NCBI GenBank assembly: GCA_905221615.1
Contig: CAJNDT010004535.1
Span: 182,994-246,993, forward strand
Reading direction: 5' to 3'
DNA from: Symbiodinium sp. CCMP2592
Lineage: Eukaryota > Sar > Dinophyceae > Suessiales > Symbiodiniaceae
DNA length: 64,000 nucleotides
Notes under the pieces: model-generated
Databases searched by the model: none
Seen by the model: the letters and a program-made list of their open reading frames with translations, nothing else
What the model was told of the DNA's origin: nothing
Position numbers and translations under genes: made by a program
Shown: positions 54,061-64,000 of the stretch, in pieces
Position numbering within the stretch: the stretch's first letter is position 1
How the letters are laid out: the number at the start of each line of letters is the position of its first letter

Positions 54061-55330
54061 TGTATGTGACACATTGCGTACATTTCGACATATCATATAC
54101 ATATTTTATAGTATACACACACTCATATATACTTTTGTACATAAACATTTACCGGTACGTATACCTTTATACTGATACATATGTACATACACACAGATCC
54201 ATGCACATAACTATGTATACATATATACATAATGTACCTCTACTAACCCTCCTCCGGGGGAGGACTGCCATTGGGGAGGGGGCCTTTTATGTGCTGGAAA
54301 TGGTGGAGGTGGATGAGGACGTGATGCACGATCTGTGGAGAAGCGTCCTTGCCGTTATAGGCACTCGACTGGCGCACTGCCCTAAGCGGAGGTGACGGCG
54401 TTTGCTTGGCTTAGTACCCTGAAGGGTGACCTCCGAAGAAAGAGCCGCGCTGAACGAAGTTCTCGCGCGGATGGCAAGCTGTCTTGCCCTCATGTCGGCC
54501 CGCCGGGCAGTAGTCTGCTCGGTGGGTGCAGGTGGCGGGCCTGCCTAGTGGTCCTTCTGTTCGGAAGCAATCACGCCCTCTCGCTAAATCGGGCCTTTTC
54601 GTTCGTCTGTGCGCTGTGTTTGCGTCGTTGCGTTGCTGCTTGTTGTGGTTTGCTGTGGTTGCGTTGTGTTGTTGTGGCTGACACTTTAAGCCTTCGCGCT
54701 GGAGGTGTCGCCAATTTGTTAGTCCAGGTATATGTTTTTGGCCAGACACATGCCTCGGTCGACGCTCACTCACTCACTAATCTAGCCCTACGCATACATG
54801 CATGCCTTTGAACTACGAAACTACATGTATAAATATAACCCCACACTCATCATACGTACTGTGCATTGCTCAGTATGGTCTTCCTCGAAACCTCTGGCCA
54901 TTGTGGCCATGGCTCGGCGCGGTCCGAGCAGGCGGTGACCACCCTGGAAGCATCCGGCAAAAGGGTCGCGGCGATCACAAGCCCGCCTGAGAGAATGTGG
55001 GAACAAGGACTCGGGGCATTCGCAGCGATCAGCCGCGCAGCATCTGCAAATTAGCTCTGAAGAAAGGTCGCGTATTGAGGCAGAATGTGTTCTACACATC
55101 GACAAACCTCTTTCTTCAGCCTATCATTGGCTACCACATTCAACCGAGGCATCCCGCTGCACCTTTTATATCGAAACTTATACCACCAGCCACAGCTTTA
55201 GAGAATCCAGCGGGTGCCTGGGAGCAAGGTGGCGATACACTCCACGGATCGCGTCCACCACAGCTTCACGCCGCCTCAACCCCGTCCACTCGAACTGAAG
55301 CTGCTGAAAGCCGCAACAGCCAGTGTGTAT
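54061..55330. other. Low-repeat island between microsatellites
   Basis: AT-rich microsatellite to 54235, then 54240-54800 with GC-rich unique sequence. A + frame reads MVEVDEDVMHDLWRSVLAVI and ends GTRLAHCPKRR at 54395, which resembles a real C-terminus. Next is a ggtgtcgccaatttgttagtcc phrase (near 54705). It could be the tail of an old mobile element or an independent small gene. No family recognised. Confidence 0.3.
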
Positions 55331-55530
55331 ACATGTGCGCACACAAACACACAGAGACACATACATCACATACATCATATACATATGTATATTCATTTAT
55401 TCATGTTCATGTATATTTGTATTTAGAGGTATTTATATTATATTATATTACATTATATTATATGTATATGTATATGTATAGGTACAGATACACACGTACA
55501 TATATTCACGGCTTTGTTTATGAATAATTA
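55331..55530. repeat. AT-rich and (AC)n/(TATG)n repeats
   Basis: acacacaaacacacagag, then catacatcatatacatatg and tatattatattacattat units. Confidence 0.9.
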
Positions 55531-55849
55531 ACAAAGAATAGTTTCCCGACAAACTGCGACAACGCCCCTAGCCAGCCAAGGCACTGTTGGCAGGGCCAGC
55601 AAACACTTCCTTAGTTGCTGGTGGAATACGAGCTCTTTCGCATTCTCAGACAACGCTGCGCGCAATGCCAACTGCTGGCCTAGCCGCTCGCCCACAGCCG
55701 AAGGCAACAAGCAGGATCCGGGCATCCGCAGAAAACCTTGCTAGCTTTGACACACACAGCAAAATGTCGCATCCTGGATCATCCTGGTCGTGGCCAGCGG
55801 CGACGAGGCAACGGCGGGATGCAGTAACGTGCAATCGAGACTATGCCCG

Positions 55850-57290
55850 GCTACGACAAGCTCTTGTCTCGAAAGGTTCGCCAAGCAGCTGCAGTGCATA
55901 GATGGTACCGGGATGGCTGCTGATGGCTCTCTCACATGCCCCAGTCACAGAGGACCACACCTCACGCTGTGCCAAAGGCCCGCCCACTTCCAGCCCCCTT
56001 GCCGAGGCCATGGCGCGTGCCGTGATTCCCGATGCTGTGGCCAGGAGCTCCCCGCTTGCAGAGATGCTGAGTGCTCTAACGGAGTCCAAATGCCCAGACC
56101 TGAAAAGCGTCCGGGTCAGTCTGAGAACGATTGAGAAGTTTATGCCAAGAGGCAGAATGTGAAGGCACGCCCCACTGCTGGCATCCCAAACTCGAGCCGT
56201 GTGGTCGATTGAGGCAGACACGATCATGCGGCCTCAGGATGAGGCCGAAGCTTGTCGCGATTCGAGCTGCTCAAGGCAACGGGCGCTGCCGAGCCCGAGG
56301 CCATTTTTGGAGTAGGTCGCTGCCAGAACCGCTGCGCCGTGTCCCTGCAGCCGGGCGCTTTCTCGAAGCTCGTTCAGGCACCAAAGCCTCGAACGGAGCT
56401 GTCGTGTCACACGTCCCTCTCGCTGAACGACGGAGGGTGAGAGAGAAAAAGAGAGAGAGAGAGAGAGAGAGCACATGCAGAAGCAGAGGCAGCAGGGTGT
56501 TCTAGTGGAAGGTGCTCGGAATCGAAGCCGAGTTGCCGAAGCTGGGTGCTCGATGCTACAAGTACTTCTGCAGAGTTGGGCGCAAAGCAGGCATGGAGAA
56601 TATACTCATCATCCAGAGCCCATATGCATTCCCCAGAGCCGGTTCGAAACACCTTCGAGCACTACAAGACCGGTGGCTAGCTGCTCGACATGTTCTCCGT
56701 GCAAACCGAATCGCCCGCAGCTCGCCGTGAGCAATGGTCAGCACCAGCTTGCTGTCAGGCGATGCTGAGACCTCCTGAGATGGGAGTTGCTTGAAGTGAT
56801 TATTGCCCTTGGGTTGTCGAAGTGTGTCACTGTGTGTGTGTCGTAAAGTCGTGTCGCTGTGACGCAGGCCCCATGATCAGCAAGGGTCCGATGACCAGCT
56901 CCTGCACTGCTGCAGAGACTCTACGAAGCATGCCTGCATCTCATCCAAGCTTGGTTTCTCGATTTCTTCCTGTCCTCCCAAGTTCCAGAGAATCGCAGTG
57001 CCGTCATCTGATCCAGTCAACACCTCGAAAATTGAAAGTGCCCGTGCCAGGTGTTTCTCCTACCAGGTCCTAGCATCCTCCTTAAGCGCTGAGACGCAAG
57101 CATGCTGCTGGTCGGCAAGCAGGACGACTTTGCCTTACCACTCGCTGCCGGACACGAGCAAGCGGGCGGAACGGTGGGAGGGCCTGTGCAGTGTGGGTGT
57201 CAGATGCAGACCAAGCACGAAGACCTGCACCGTCCCCGTGGAGCGTTTTGAAACAGTCGCCCGAGCTCAAGTCCCAAAGCCTCGCGAGGT
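55850..57290 (-). CDS. WD40-repeat protein, multi-exon
   Basis: Successive - strand segments read as WD40 blades: LARLWDLSSGDCFKTLHGDG (about 57285-57215); VLTGSDDGTAILWNLGGQEE (about 57035-56870); SPDSKLVLTIAHGELRAIRF (about 56750-56690) followed, after an AG acceptor, by GSGECIWALDDEYILHACFA with NSAEVLVASS (to about 56560); QGHGAAVLAATYSKNG (about 56350-56290); VSASIDHTARVWDASSGACL (from 56227); SGHLDSVRALSISASGELLA (about 56100); and VTGACERAISSHPGTIYALQ (about 55950). That is at least six blades, enough for one propeller with the exon at 52915-53025. Known: WD40 propellers are protein-interaction scaffolds; no accessory domain shows which complex. (GA)n at 56440 sits in a presumed intron. 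Start and stop codons are not identified. Confidence 0.75.
56440..56471. repeat. (GA)n microsatellite in WD40 gene
   Basis: About 30 bases of GA with one A-run, between WD40 exon pieces. Confidence 0.9.
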
Positions 57291-57660
57291 GCTCACGGAT
57301 CCCTCAGCAAACTTCGGATGCTCACGCTTCACAGTGTGACTGACAGCAAGGGACAATTGCAGGCGGAGCAGCAAAACAAGATGATCCTTATGGCCTTATG
57401 GCTGAAGAACACCGTGGTTTCGGGCCCCGATAATGTGACCTCGTGATTAGTACAGGCCCCCTCAATAGAGCTAAACCGGCCTGCATGTAATCATAAACAC
57501 ACCCTCAATAGTCGTAAATTTTAGGGAAGTAGCCACTCCTACTACAAGCTGACACCCTAAAGCCATAAGGCTTCATACAAACCTAGAGCCTCCAGCCTTC
57601 AAGGCCGCAGCCCCAGGCTCCAAACTCTGGTTCTGTACGGCTGCCAGATCTTTTTGTTTC
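57291..57660. other. Unassigned spacer upstream of WD40 exons
   Basis: No supported exon. The 5' end of the WD40 gene may lie here or beyond the microsatellite. Confidence 0.3.
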
Positions 57661-57664
57661 TCAT

Positions 57665-57813
57665 GTACTACTACTGTACGACTACTGTACCACTACTGTA
57701 CCACCACCTCTACTACTACGACTACGACTACTACCACTACCACTACCACTACCACTACCACTGCCACTGCCACTGCCACTGCCACTGCCACTGCCACTGC
57801 CACTACGACTACG

Positions 57814-57893
<80 letters not shown>

Positions 57894-57985
57894 AACTACA
57901 ACTACAACTACTACTACTGTACTTCTGTACCACTGTATTACTGTATTACTGTAATATTACTGTATTACTGTACAACTGTACTACC
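57665..57985. repeat. (ACT)n / (CAC)(TAC)n microsatellite
   Basis: Blocks of ctactactg, (ccacta)n, (ccactg)n, (cgacta)n and then more than 25 pure (cta) units. Tyr/His- or Ser-repeat open frames are artefacts. The motif resembles the tract at 160-311. Confidence 0.95.
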
Positions 57986-59925
57986 CCAGACGCCCAAGCA
58001 ACGTAGACCCCGGCCCCCCCCAACCTTCCGAAGGAGAGAGCGAGAGAGGGAGGAGCAAAGCCAGTGCGCCTGGCGGCGCCATCGGCACACGCCGCCGCGA
58101 GCCAAGGCCCCTGACTCCGGAGGACGTCCACAACACCTCGAAGCCCGGAAACTGCTCAGCCACGAGAATCCCACCATGTCCCACTGAGCCTCCAGGCTGC
58201 ACGCCTGCATCCCCCAAGAGCTCGTGCTCTACGAGCACCTGCCACTCTCGGCTGACGTTTCGGGACAGATCGTCCTGTACATCGTGATCCTACTGCATGC
58301 GAGCCCTTTTTTCAATCTTGCCTGCTGGGATACCTTCTGTCAAGAAGAGAGAGGGACGACAACTGAATTGGCCTACTGTGCATCGGAAACATCTAGGCAG
58401 CGCTTCAATTGCATAGCATTGACTTTGACTGTCATCTCAAATGATGGGCTTGGGCTTCTCTAAGACGTCTTCTTACGTGCGCAATTGAGGCGGGACGGTC
58501 GCAGTGGCGGACACAGGCCCGACAAGGCTGGCACCAAAATCTGAAGCCCTCCACAATGGCTGAGGTTAGTCCGCGCTCGGAACAGCTCTGCCTCGCTCTC
58601 TTTCTAGTGAAAGGATAAGGTGTTTTGACATCCTTCTTCGTCGCGTCTCCAGAGCTGTCCCTCCGAACAACCCTTGGCATCGTAGCGGCTTGGCTACGAC
58701 CGTCCATTTCAGCTCACCGTCCAATGCACGGGCACTTGCAAAGCAGGCCGCAGGAGCAGCATTTACCTTCGGAAAGCAATCTGTCGCAGTTGCGGGGGGC
58801 ACCAGAACGGTTGTTGAAAAGACTACGGATCCACCGAGAGACGCAATGCAACTCCGAACAGAAGAATGCAAACCTCTCAACCACAGCTGTGCAAAGCGTC
58901 CGGGATCTCCGGGCAGAGCCCCAATGCGCAACTGCATTCTAAACATGCAGCTAGCGCGTCACTAGTCGGGAGAGTCTGTGCAGATTCTGATTCGGGCAGC
59001 TCTTAGGTCATGCAGTGGAAGCTGGCCGGCCATGCTGCGCCGAAGTCTCAAGGGGTGAGCCCTAACATGACTGACATGACCGAGAGAATGCAACTCATGC
59101 AAGCGGCCAGAACAAAAAAACACCTTTGTCCGGACCGGTCGGCTGCCTCTGGCCGTCCCGAACCGGCTCTCGGTATTGCAGCCACCGATACCGCCATATA
59201 GATGAGCCACACATATGTCCTTGTCCCAGTGGAGTGCTGATGGACTGTTAGCACAAACCCTTGGTGCACAAAAGAGGCAGTAGAAGTGCTACAATCCAGG
59301 CCAGACCGGAACCGCGGCATCTCACTCGCCGACCGGGTTCCGATCTCGATTGACAAATTCAGAGATGGACCCTCCCACATTCGAATTCAATCAGTCCGAG
59401 TCCTACTGTGTCCGTTCGAAGCACATGGGAGTGTTGTGGAAGGTCCAAAAAACGCATGCATTCTGAACCGTCCTGGCCAAATGCTTCAGATTCGACTTCG
59501 GCTTCGAATTCGGTAATAACGAATGGCCAGCGCAACAGACTTGGGGCGAAACAATCACGCAAGTAACAGGGTACAGGACACTCAGCTCAATTTGCGGATG
59601 AAGGGCCTAATATCGAAGTTGCCTGTCGCGCGGCAGAACAGCGCGGTGCAAATGTACAGTGTCAGAAACAGGATTCCGAGAGGTCCCTTCACGAAGAAGC
59701 ACTTTTACGATGCAGAGACGGAACTTCTGAGCTTCCACACAAATCCGATTGCAACCTGGACCGTCGGAAGGGCCTGGTGCAGTAAAGGCAACTCGTCGCG
59801 ACCAGCCGTACTCGGAGCAAGATTTGGGGTTGGTTAAAGCTGTTTTCGTGGACTGAGATGACTACAGTCATGGCACTACAGCCTTTACCAATCCAGGCCA
59901 GTCTCTTAATCGTCAGCCTGCTGGC
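57986..59925 (-). other. Unassigned exon-like pieces
   Basis: The - strand at 58240-58080 (ELLGDAGVQPGGSVGHGGIL) and 58920-58610 (DPGRFAQLWLRGLHSSVRSC, ALDGELKWTVVAKPLRCQG) reads like protein without a known family. A + frame at 59523-59837 (QMYSVRNRIPRGPFTKKHFY) is an alternative, opposite-sense candidate. No call is possible. Confidence 0.3.
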
Positions 59926-61305
59926 TTACTGGCACGGCTCAGACTTCACGTTCGTGTTCTGAGGTTCCTCCAAATTCTGAGGCACGCTGTCAAGCAAGGA
60001 GCCCAAAGCTTCTTGCGCCTTCGGTTGCAAAAAGCCCACACAATAGCAAGGGCCCGAGTGCTCGATGCCGTTCCGAGTACAGAAGGCATGGTAGCAGCCT
60101 TCCACAGCTTTGAGCACCTTGAGCGTCATCTGCATCGCCTGCTTGAACATCTGGGGGTCGGCATGGTCCGTCGTCACTGCAATCATGAGCGGCGTGGGAG
60201 CCTCGTACTTGCCATCGATTTCCAAGTGGCCGCTGCCCTGGCCACGGATGCGCACCTTCGCGCTAGTCTGCTCTGCAATCCTTCGCATGTTGCAGCCCTT
60301 CCTGCCGATGAGGCGCGGCACAAGGTCGAAGCCATCCTGCTGCATCCGCAAGTAGATGTGCGCCCAAAGCCGTGCCCTCCTGGAGCGAGGCTTCCGCTCT
60401 TCGCTCTCTTCGCCCGCGTCAGCAGGCACGTCTTGACTCTCAGCTTGCTGCAAGGAGGCCAGGGAGGCCAAGTCGGGAGCCATGACGTGGGGCACAAGGG
60501 GATGGGGCAGCACAGGAGGCATGAGAGCGACCGGAGCCGTCGGAGGGACCGCAGCGGGGCACAAGGAGGCTGCCGTCACTGCCACCGCGAGGGCCTGCTG
60601 CAGCTGCAGCTGCTGGGCTTGCACCAAGGGGTCCACAGGATTCCAAATGGGAAGCCGCGGAGGATAGGTGGGCGGATAGGGTGTGGCCATTGGGTAAGGA
60701 AAACAAGCTGGGTATGGGACTGGGAATGCACCCGGGTAGACCATTCCGGCTGGAGCGACCGGACAAGCAACAGCCGGATGTGAAGGGTGCGCCGAGGGCA
60801 GTGCACTGCACAGATTGATGCACGGCGTCGCGGGAGGGTTTTGGGGCTGCGCTGGCGGTGCCCACGGTGGCCGCGTGCTTTGCTTCGGATATTCGGGCCA
60901 CTGCTCCATTGTCCCAGGTCGCTCCCCACGCGGTGTGCTGATCTCGCTTTGCATGCCCCAAGTCGAGTTACGGAGATGGTCTCTGGGAGTTGAGCTGTCC
61001 GATTCCAGAGTCTTGAAGAATCCCCTCGGCATCTTTTCTTCCATCTGCGGTGGCATGCTTGGCCCACTGCTGCAACTGGAGGTCAGGGTGCTGTCAGGTG
61101 TTTCTGACACCGGAGACTCTCCAGGAACAGTGGTTTCGGAAAGGCTCGGGCTCACATCTGGGCCCGGGCATGTCGCATAGCGAGCCCTTTGTGCAGGTTC
61201 TGAATCGCTGTCTTCTGCGTGGCCATCAATGAAGGTGTTCTTGACTGAGACGTCGGCTGTGTGAAGTTCAGGCCGGCACAGCAACGTGGGCACGGGTGTT
61301 GCCAT
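59926..61305 (-). CDS. KH-domain RNA-binding protein (about 459 aa)
   Basis: I choose the ATG at 61305 (MATPVPTLLCRPEL); the frame is open to 61734, but the upstream part runs through an (AC)n microsatellite and reads as Cys-Val repeats, so it is more likely leader or intron. The N-terminal 200 residues are Ser/Thr/Pro/Glu-rich. The middle is Pro/Tyr/Ala-rich (YPPTYPPRLPIWNP, QQLQLQQALAVAV), typical of disordered RNA-binding proteins. The KH type I domain starts near residue 320 with YLRMQQDGFDLVPRLIGRKG; the GxxG loop is GRKG (codons near 60305), followed by NMRRIAEQTSAKVRIRGQGS and a final helix MFKQAMQMTLKVLKAVEGCY. The C-terminal 60 residues are unconserved and end at 59926. Single KH domain, nuclear or cytoplasmic RNA binding; the target is unknown. 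Confidence 0.82.
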   Translation of the reverse strand: MATPVPTLLCRPELHTADVSVKNTFIDGHAEDSDSEPAQRARYATCPGPDVSPSLSETTVPGESPVSETPDSTLTSSCSSGPSMPPQMEEKMPRGFFKTLESDSSTPRDHLRNSTWGMQSEISTPRGERPGTMEQWPEYPKQSTRPPWAPPAQPQNPPATPCINLCSALPSAHPSHPAVACPVAPAGMVYPGAFPVPYPACFPYPMATPYPPTYPPRLPIWNPVDPLVQAQQLQLQQALAVAVTAASLCPAAVPPTAPVALMPPVLPHPLVPHVMAPDLASLASLQQAESQDVPADAGEESEERKPRSRRARLWAHIYLRMQQDGFDLVPRLIGRKGCNMRRIAEQTSAKVRIRGQGSGHLEIDGKYEAPTPLMIAVTTDHADPQMFKQAMQMTLKVLKAVEGCYHAFCTRNGIEHSGPCYCVGFLQPKAQEALGSLLDSVPQNLEEPQNTNVKSEPCQ

Positions 61306-61445
61306 GGCACTTGTGCGGATGATTTCAGAAACACAAGCACTACGAGGTGGCTGTCCAAACCGAGCTTGAGGTCGCACGAGCAGTTTGCAAGGACATGGGA
61401 TTTGGAAAAGATGTGCCGAAAGAGGCGTGGCTCCGATGACATGCA

Positions 61446-61484
<39 letters not shown>
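61446..61484. repeat. (AC)n microsatellite
   Basis: About 19 AC units, upstream of the KH-protein start. Confidence 0.95.
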
Positions 61485-61489
<5 letters not shown>

Positions 61490-61555
61490 TGCATTCGAGG
61501 TGCTTCCGGCCTTGCCACCAAACAGGAAGTCGCAGCGCACCATACAACCTCCTCG

Positions 61556-61996
61556 TCAATCAGCAAGTAGCACTCTCGGACCATGTCTACTGAAGACAAC
61601 ACAACAACTGACAAAGAAGACGAAAACCGATGAACAAACGTGACCGATGACTTCAATAGAAATCGCAACAAAAACTCCTTCGTCGAATGCCAGAGCAAGG
61701 TTTTGCTGTGTGCAAGAAGTAACAAAGGCAACACAGCCTGCCCATTGTAGCTGTTCTACCAAGCTGAACAGATCTCCGCGACGCACTACAAAGTGAAAAC
61801 GTCCAAGCAACTCCTTTGTAAGCTCGAGCAGCCGCTGCTGCCGTCTCCCGACACCGGGACCCACATACCAGACCGTGTGCTGAACAAAAACAGCCAGTAG
61901 CCGCTCGGAGCACTGACCTCGGCCCCATTTCACTGCCTTTGCTCCTGCCTGTCGGTTGCGCGCCTGTTGAAACCGCGGGGAGACCGCGCTTGCCAA
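61556..61996 (-). CDS. Unknown exon-like ORF upstream of KH gene
   Basis: Open for 146 codons with no ATG at the start. The middle reads like folded protein: LLAVFVQHTVWYVGPGVGRR, QQRLLELTKELLGRFHFVVR, GDLFSLVEQLQWAGCVAFVT. The last 30 residues are hydrophobic (GHVCSSVFVFFVSCCVVF) and could be a membrane anchor or intron read-through. Same strand as the KH gene, 250 bases upstream of its ATG, so it could be a 5' exon of that gene or a separate gene. No family recognised. Confidence 0.35.
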   Translation of the reverse strand: MASAVSPRFQQARNRQAGAKAVKWGRGQCSERLLAVFVQHTVWYVGPGVGRRQQRLLELTKELLGRFHFVVRRGDLFSLVEQLQWAGCVAFVTSCTQQNLALAFDEGVFVAISIEVIGHVCSSVFVFFVSCCVVFSRHGPRVLLAD

Positions 61997-62436
61997 AGAA
62001 ACATATGATGACTAGGAACGCTGCCTCTTGAGCATTTCTTTGATCCATCCGTAATATGGAGGGCCGTGGCATCATCTATGACACGGCGGATTGTCTGCGT
62101 TGTCGCGTGACAGCTTGCTGAAACTTCAACACGGCTGGGCTCAACAGTCTCGGAGGTCAGCATGATTTCGTGTGTATACTTCTCTATACACTCTGTGTGC
62201 ATGTGTGTGTGACCTCTCAAACGTCGACGTCTCGAGCTCCGCTGAACTAAGTCCGTTCGTGTTCTAGTCACAGCGGCCCCTTCGCGACCGTCAGGTTCAC
62301 AGGATTGAAGAAGACGTCGACACTACGTCGACGAACGAAGGTGCTAGTGTGTTCCGGCAATGTAATAGTGGTCATAAAAGCTCTCAGCAGTTTTGGAACG
62401 CGTTCGAACAGCATGCGTGCTGGGAAGCTGTACAAT
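61997..62436. other. Spacer
   Basis: No supported coding sequence. Confidence 0.4.
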
Positions 62437-62856
62437 TTACCCAATGGCCACACTGACACTGATTGCACTGCATGCTGCTACCACTAGAGCTGCAGTGATG
62501 GCGGCGTTCAACGAGAGCTTGACATGCATCAGCCCCGTAGCAATGAGAAGCCCTAGCTTGGGACCTTCTTGTGAATGCAAAGCAGCCCGCAAAGCTTGAA
62601 CTGTGTCATCCGCATAAACCTGGCGAAGGCCAGCGCACCGCCGTAGGAACATGATACTTGATAGTGCAGCTCGTGCCTCGACCTCGGCGAGGGTCTGACC
62701 AGACAGCGCTGCCCGGAGAGTCACAGGGAACGTGGCCATCGCACCAACGCTCGGCTTGCAGCAGAAAAGGTATGTTTCCAACAGTCTGTATGCTCGGTGA
62801 GCGATGCCGACACTTGGCAGTAGGCTTGTCCGGCTGTTCTGAACGTCGTAAGACAT
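62437..62856 (-). CDS. Unknown protein with C-terminal hydrophobic segment
   Basis: ATG at 62856, 139 codons. It reads IAHRAYRLLETYLFCCKPSV, ALSGQTLAEVEARAALSSIM, FLRRCAGLRQVYADDTVQAL, then a hydrophobic C-terminus (NAAITAALVVAACSAISVSV). The ORF is compact with good composition and could be the terminal exon of the gene whose other exons lie at 63.0-64.0 kb on the same strand. A tail-anchored or organellar-membrane protein is possible. No family recognised. Confidence 0.42.
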   Translation of the reverse strand: MSYDVQNSRTSLLPSVGIAHRAYRLLETYLFCCKPSVGAMATFPVTLRAALSGQTLAEVEARAALSSIMFLRRCAGLRQVYADDTVQALRAALHSQEGPKLGLLIATGLMHVKLSLNAAITAALVVAACSAISVSVAIG

Positions 62857-63016
62857 GGCTCGGCCAAGCTGCTCTCATCTAGAATCATCATGAAACTTGG
62901 TTGTCATCAGTTCTCAAAGGCTGTCCTATGACAATACCTTGCACCCGTCGAGAGGATAGCAGCAAAACTTCGCGAACATGTCTGAGATCTGAAACCAGGA
63001 AGATGGGCTCCATCTC

Positions 63017-63990
63017 TCATACTTCGGGTCGGAGTGCTCTGTGAGCTCCACTTCGAAATACCTGGCTTTCTATGACATCAGACAGGCAACTAGGGTTAAC
63101 CCTGCATTGTCCCGGAGCACGCATAGGCTGTGATGGCCAGGAAGCCGTTAACAAAGAAGCAAAAGAGTACCTTGTCCACTGAGACACTGACCCAGTGTAG
63201 AATGCCTCGTTGCTCAAACAGCATGGTAGCACTATGGGGTTTCTTAGCAGGATTGGATCGCTGCAGGCGCCCTCGGCAGGCGCACCGGTGCGCCGAGGCG
63301 GCGAAGTCATTGCAAAATCCACTACTCTCAAGCTGCCGACCTGTATGAATCGCCCTCCCGTCACCGCACTGCCTACTTCGGCGTGGATATGGTCTAGAAG
63401 GCTTCGGAACTTCCCAAAAATCGAAATCGTGCTCCCGCCAGAGTGCTCATCATCAACCATGCATGCTCTGGCATGGAGTGCCAATACCATCCACGATGTG
63501 CACATGTTGAGCTCTTGAGGCTTTTCTCGTGGAATGTCTTAGGGCTTGGATTGCTAGGTGCTGTTTCGCTGCTTGGGATCTACACTCTCATAATAACTGC
63601 TGCTTTGGCAGCGCGACTAATACGTCCACAATGATGCTCTCTGTGTATGCGAGTACGTACGTTGCAGCAGCGGCCGTGGCGCACCAAGTAGCAGTAGGTC
63701 ACGTAGAAAAGCGTCCAGACCTCAGCGCACCATGTGCAACTCTGCTATCGACCATGCTTCGAAGAAGTTGGTTTCGAAGCGCTTGAAAGGCACTAGCAGT
63801 GTTCTCCATCACAGAGAGCAAACAATAAAACAATGATCTCAGCACCCTGCCGGGGAAGCTTCGTACAAGGCATCGATGTCGACCACGTTTTGCAGCACAG
63901 ACTCAGCAGCGGAACGCTGAAGTACACGCAGCAAACCCGTTCCATCAAAGCGCACCGGTGAGGCGTTGATCGAATTGAGTCATGTCGACA
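63017..63990 (-). CDS. Unknown gene, partial at the window edge
   Basis: Exon-like - strand pieces: INASPVRFDGTGLLRVLQRS and AAESVLQNVVDIDALYEASP (about 63972-63845); LLRSMVDSRVAHGALRSGRF (about 63765-63700); and MVDDEHSGGSTISIFGKFRS, LLDHIHAEVGSAVTGGRFIQ with VGSLRVVDFAMTSPP (about 63465-63290). They lie in different frames as expected of exons and may continue into 62437-62856. The 5' end lies beyond 64000. Function unknown. Confidence 0.4.
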
Positions 63991-64000
63991 CATACAAGGG

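Noticed and set aside
57654-58187. Tyr/His repeat protein and Ser-repeat protein
   Set aside because: Artefacts of the (ACT)n tract.
59523-59837. + strand protein upstream of the KH gene 3' end
   Set aside because: Plausible composition but no family, opposite sense to its neighbours, and overlapped by - strand open frames; noted only within the unassigned region.

Overview
This window looks like nuclear DNA of a dinoflagellate, most likely a Symbiodiniaceae-type alga. The identification rests on protein families and architecture, not on a marker gene. Coding capacity is broken into exon-sized pieces separated by repeat-filled introns. Recognisable families are eukaryotic (ABITRAM-like, KH, WD40, ASCH). 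The transposable elements and the cytosine-methyltransferase-like and hAT-transposase-like genes are kinds known to be abundant in dinoflagellates. Microsatellites and minisatellites are everywhere. There are no operons, no bacterial-style gene packing and no recognisable rRNA or tRNA gene. A run of exactly 100 N (16401-16500) marks a scaffold join of unknown true length.

Layout. (1) 1-15.4 kb, genes on the + strand: a C5 DNA-methyltransferase-like gene (1.5-3.8 kb), a 150-bp minisatellite (4.5-5.3 kb), a cluster of small hairpins (5.8-6.1 kb), a hAT-transposase-like multi-exon gene (7.6-12.4 kb), a 195-bp tandem array (12.8-13.5 kb), a small unknown ORF, and an ASCH-domain gene (14.7-15.3 kb). 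(2) 15.5-17.7 kb: tandem repeats, the gap, more tandem repeats; coding sense changes here. (3) 17-34 kb, exons on the - strand: proline/lysine/serine-rich and acidic proteins of unknown function, including one domain found twice, a 353-bp exon-intron unit present three times, a 9-unit array of covarying mini-hairpins (32.5 kb) and a 121-bp tandem array ending in a C-rich/CT-rich block (33.3-34.1 kb). (4) 34-44.4 kb: sparse - strand exons, with one clear ABITRAM-like gene (40.5-41.2 kb). (5) 44.4-51.2 kb: a nearly complete tyrosine-recombinase retrotransposon (DIRS order, Ngaro/PAT-type split direct repeats), - strand. (6) 51.3-64 kb, - strand: a WD40-repeat gene whose probable intron is packed with (TG)n-type repeats, a KH-domain RNA-binding protein, and a partial unknown gene at the right edge.

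The most striking signal that no gene explains is the pentamer AGTCG. It is about ten-fold enriched on one strand only, the coding-sense strand, in 0.4-15.5 kb (+) and 17-33.8 kb (-). It occurs in all reading frames and in non-coding repeats, flips orientation at the gap, and falls to background from about 34 kb on. The second is the retrotransposon: its RNase H is split by roughly 380 residues carrying a MYND-like zinc finger, its recombinase is broken by a single-base frameshift in a homopolymer, and it sits between short inverted repeats that together would form a palindrome.

Limits: exon borders were read by eye and are approximate. No homology search was run. Family calls rest on remembered family motifs.
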